This document shows positions 18,091 through 18,180 of a DNA stretch of 18,180 bases, one piece after another. The position numbers were made by a program, and so were the translations under genes. The DNA is from an uncultured Ruminococcus sp. (GTDB lineage: Bacteria > Bacillota > Clostridia > Oscillospirales > Ruminococcaceae): NCBI GenBank assembly GCA_900550695.1, contig URTF01000041.1, positions 1 through 18,180 of the forward strand, given 5' to 3'. Positions within the stretch are counted from its first letter, which is position 1. Every line of letters begins with the position of its first letter. Under the pieces are notes generated by a model. It was not told where the DNA came from. It searched no databases and saw only the letters and a program-made list of their open reading frames with translations.

Positions 18091-18180
18091 GATAAACGCT
18101 CGTCACTTTGTTCCTCACGTTTATCTGCCGAGGATAGTTGTTCCGAACATAAAGAATAAGCGCAATTCACATTTTATAGG
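18091..18180 (+). repeat. Double-hairpin intergenic repeat, copy 2 (cut by window end)
   Basis: Hairpin GATAAACG (18091-18098) with CGTTTATC (18118-18125) around TCACTTTGTTC, then AGGATAGTT, then GCGCAATTCACA (18160-18171). The order matches copy 1 at 3909-4063, and the distance between the two invariant blocks is 57 bases here versus 58 there. The right half, which should hold TGTGAATTGCGC, lies beyond the window. Confidence 0.65.

Overview
The window looks like chromosomal DNA from an endospore-forming anaerobic Firmicute of the Ruminococcus/Oscillospiraceae type. It carries gpr and spoIIP beside rpsT (an order also seen in Bacillus), AGGAGG-type Shine-Dalgarno sites, TTGACA-17-TATAAT promoters, and many short AATTACGCATTACG-type intergenic repeats. 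The genus is an inference from these features.

Layout. 1-3500: a small unknown gene on the minus strand, then a plus-strand row: YfcE-type phosphoesterase, a secreted SGNH/GDSL lipoprotein, and a GH3 (NagZ-like) lipoprotein. 3505-3871: a compact locus with the full architecture of an Fst/par-type type I toxin-antitoxin system: consensus promoter, sequestered Shine-Dalgarno, 36-residue hydrophobic peptide, shared bidirectional terminator, convergent antisense promoter, and direct repeats linking the antisense RNA to the toxin start. 3872-4259: structured repeats. 4260-7135 (minus): csoR-copA copper operon with a CsoR operator in its promoter spacer; CopA carries a C-terminal CopZ domain fused in frame, with its own internal ribosome-binding site. 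7150-7756: a composite inverted/tandem repeat. 7754-10881 (minus): a polar amino-acid ABC importer (two permeases, ATPase, lipoprotein). 10910-14013 (minus): a methionine importer metN-metI-metQ. It is preceded by a 23-codon Met/Cys-rich leader peptide and a UUCG-loop terminator, which looks like ribosome-mediated transcription attenuation rather than an S-box or T-box. A second small peptide ORF ending in Cys-Cys-Arg lies between metI and metQ. 14014-15145: a small unknown gene, tRNA-Leu(GAG) and a MITE-like repeat. 15150-17894: rpsT (minus) divergent from gpr and spoIIP (plus). 17895-18180: no gene; a second copy of the 3909-4063 repeat runs off the window.

How it works together. The two minus-strand importers and their leaders form an amino-acid (methionine/sulfur) uptake block. 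The copper operon is a self-contained CsoR-controlled efflux unit. gpr and spoIIP act at opposite ends of the spore cycle (germination proteolysis and engulfment). The two most notable and possibly undescribed elements are the Met/Cys leader-peptide attenuator upstream of metN (13819-14013) and the chromosomal Fst-like type I toxin-antitoxin locus (3551-3871). Both are read from sequence and neither has been tested by search or experiment.
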